DNA from: Verrucomicrobiaceae bacterium
GTDB taxonomy: Bacteria > Verrucomicrobiota > Verrucomicrobiae > Verrucomicrobiales > Akkermansiaceae
NCBI GenBank assembly: GCA_947372405.1
Contig: CANBTO010000018.1
Coordinates: 1-22,445 of the forward strand
DNA: 22,445 nucleotides
Direction: 5' to 3'
Shown: positions 22,436 to 22,445 of the stretch, in pieces
How the letters are laid out: the number at the start of each line of letters is the position of its first letter
Position numbering within the stretch: position 1 is the stretch's first letter
Translations under genes and position numbers: made by a program
The notes under the pieces: model-generated
Seen by the model: the letters and a program-made list of their open reading frames with translations, nothing else
Database searches by the model: none
Told to the model about the DNA's origin: nothing

Positions 22436-22445
22436 GGTAGCCCTG
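22428..22445 (-). repeat. Right terminal inverted repeat of the IS
   Basis: The reverse complement, CAGGGCTACCTCATTTTG, matches the left end at 16 of 18 positions. It ends exactly at the window edge. Confidence 0.8.

Larger units (their letters stand above)
21181..22445 (+). mobile_element. ISAs1-family insertion sequence (1265 bp)
   Basis: The element is bounded by imperfect 18-bp terminal inverted repeats, matching at 16 of 18 positions: left CAGGGCCACCTCATATTG, and right (reverse complement) CAGGGCTACCTCATTTTG. It carries one transposase gene of the ISAs1 (H-repeat-associated DDE) type. The right end coincides with the last base of the window, so the target duplication cannot be compared. 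The left flank reads CCACAACG. Insertion was into an RCC1-type gene. Confidence 0.82.

Noticed and set aside
1..22445. CRISPR array, tRNA or rRNA genes
   Set aside because: No regularly spaced direct repeats and no cloverleaf or rRNA-like sequence were seen on either strand.

Overview
The window looks like a chromosomal segment of a GC-rich Gram-negative bacterium, most likely a member of the Verrucomicrobiota (Luteolibacter/Verrucomicrobiaceae-like). That placement is inferred from protein style and gene content (paired von Willebrand A membrane proteins, a split FeoB with a DtxR-FeoA fusion, RCC1-repeat debris, an ISAs1-type element). There is no rRNA or other marker in the window to prove it.

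Layout. 1-1395 is the 3' part of a RecQ-family helicase gene. A small lipoprotein follows (1561-2133). The minus-strand pair hemC and cobA-hemD (2176-4646, ATGA overlap) makes uroporphyrinogen III and feeds siroheme/corrin synthesis. After a 400-base divergent spacer with a strong hairpin come two translationally coupled vWA-domain membrane proteins (5049-9253), then an MFS transporter (9479-10789), a possible two-helix membrane protein and a YycJ-type metallo-hydrolase (11240-12019, minus). At 12192-14970 sits a compact, lower-GC restriction-modification island. A PvuII-like SPPF DNA methyltransferase diverges from a C-type controller gene, which overlaps a gene encoding an N-terminal PD-ExK nuclease fused to a HEAT-like repeat region. 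Next is a minus-strand iron operon (18468 to 15276): DtxR regulator with two FeoA-like domains, FeoB G-protein and FeoB membrane pore as separate ORFs, each joined by an ATGA overlap and preceded by a 20-bp palindromic operator. A periplasmic S1C serine protease and folK (20611 to 18624) lie 2 nt apart. The right end holds an inverted pair of REP-like palindromes, a fragment of an RCC1-repeat gene, and an ISAs1-family insertion sequence whose transposase carries an in-frame amber stop. The outer inverted repeat of this IS ends exactly at base 22445.

The two observations I consider most worth following are the controller-regulated nuclease-HEAT restriction system, and a marked sequence bias. 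Outside the restriction island nearly every TTAG/CTAA tetramer is GTTAG/CTAAC (about 35 of 39 by hand count, on both strands and in all frames). Inside the island none of 7 is.
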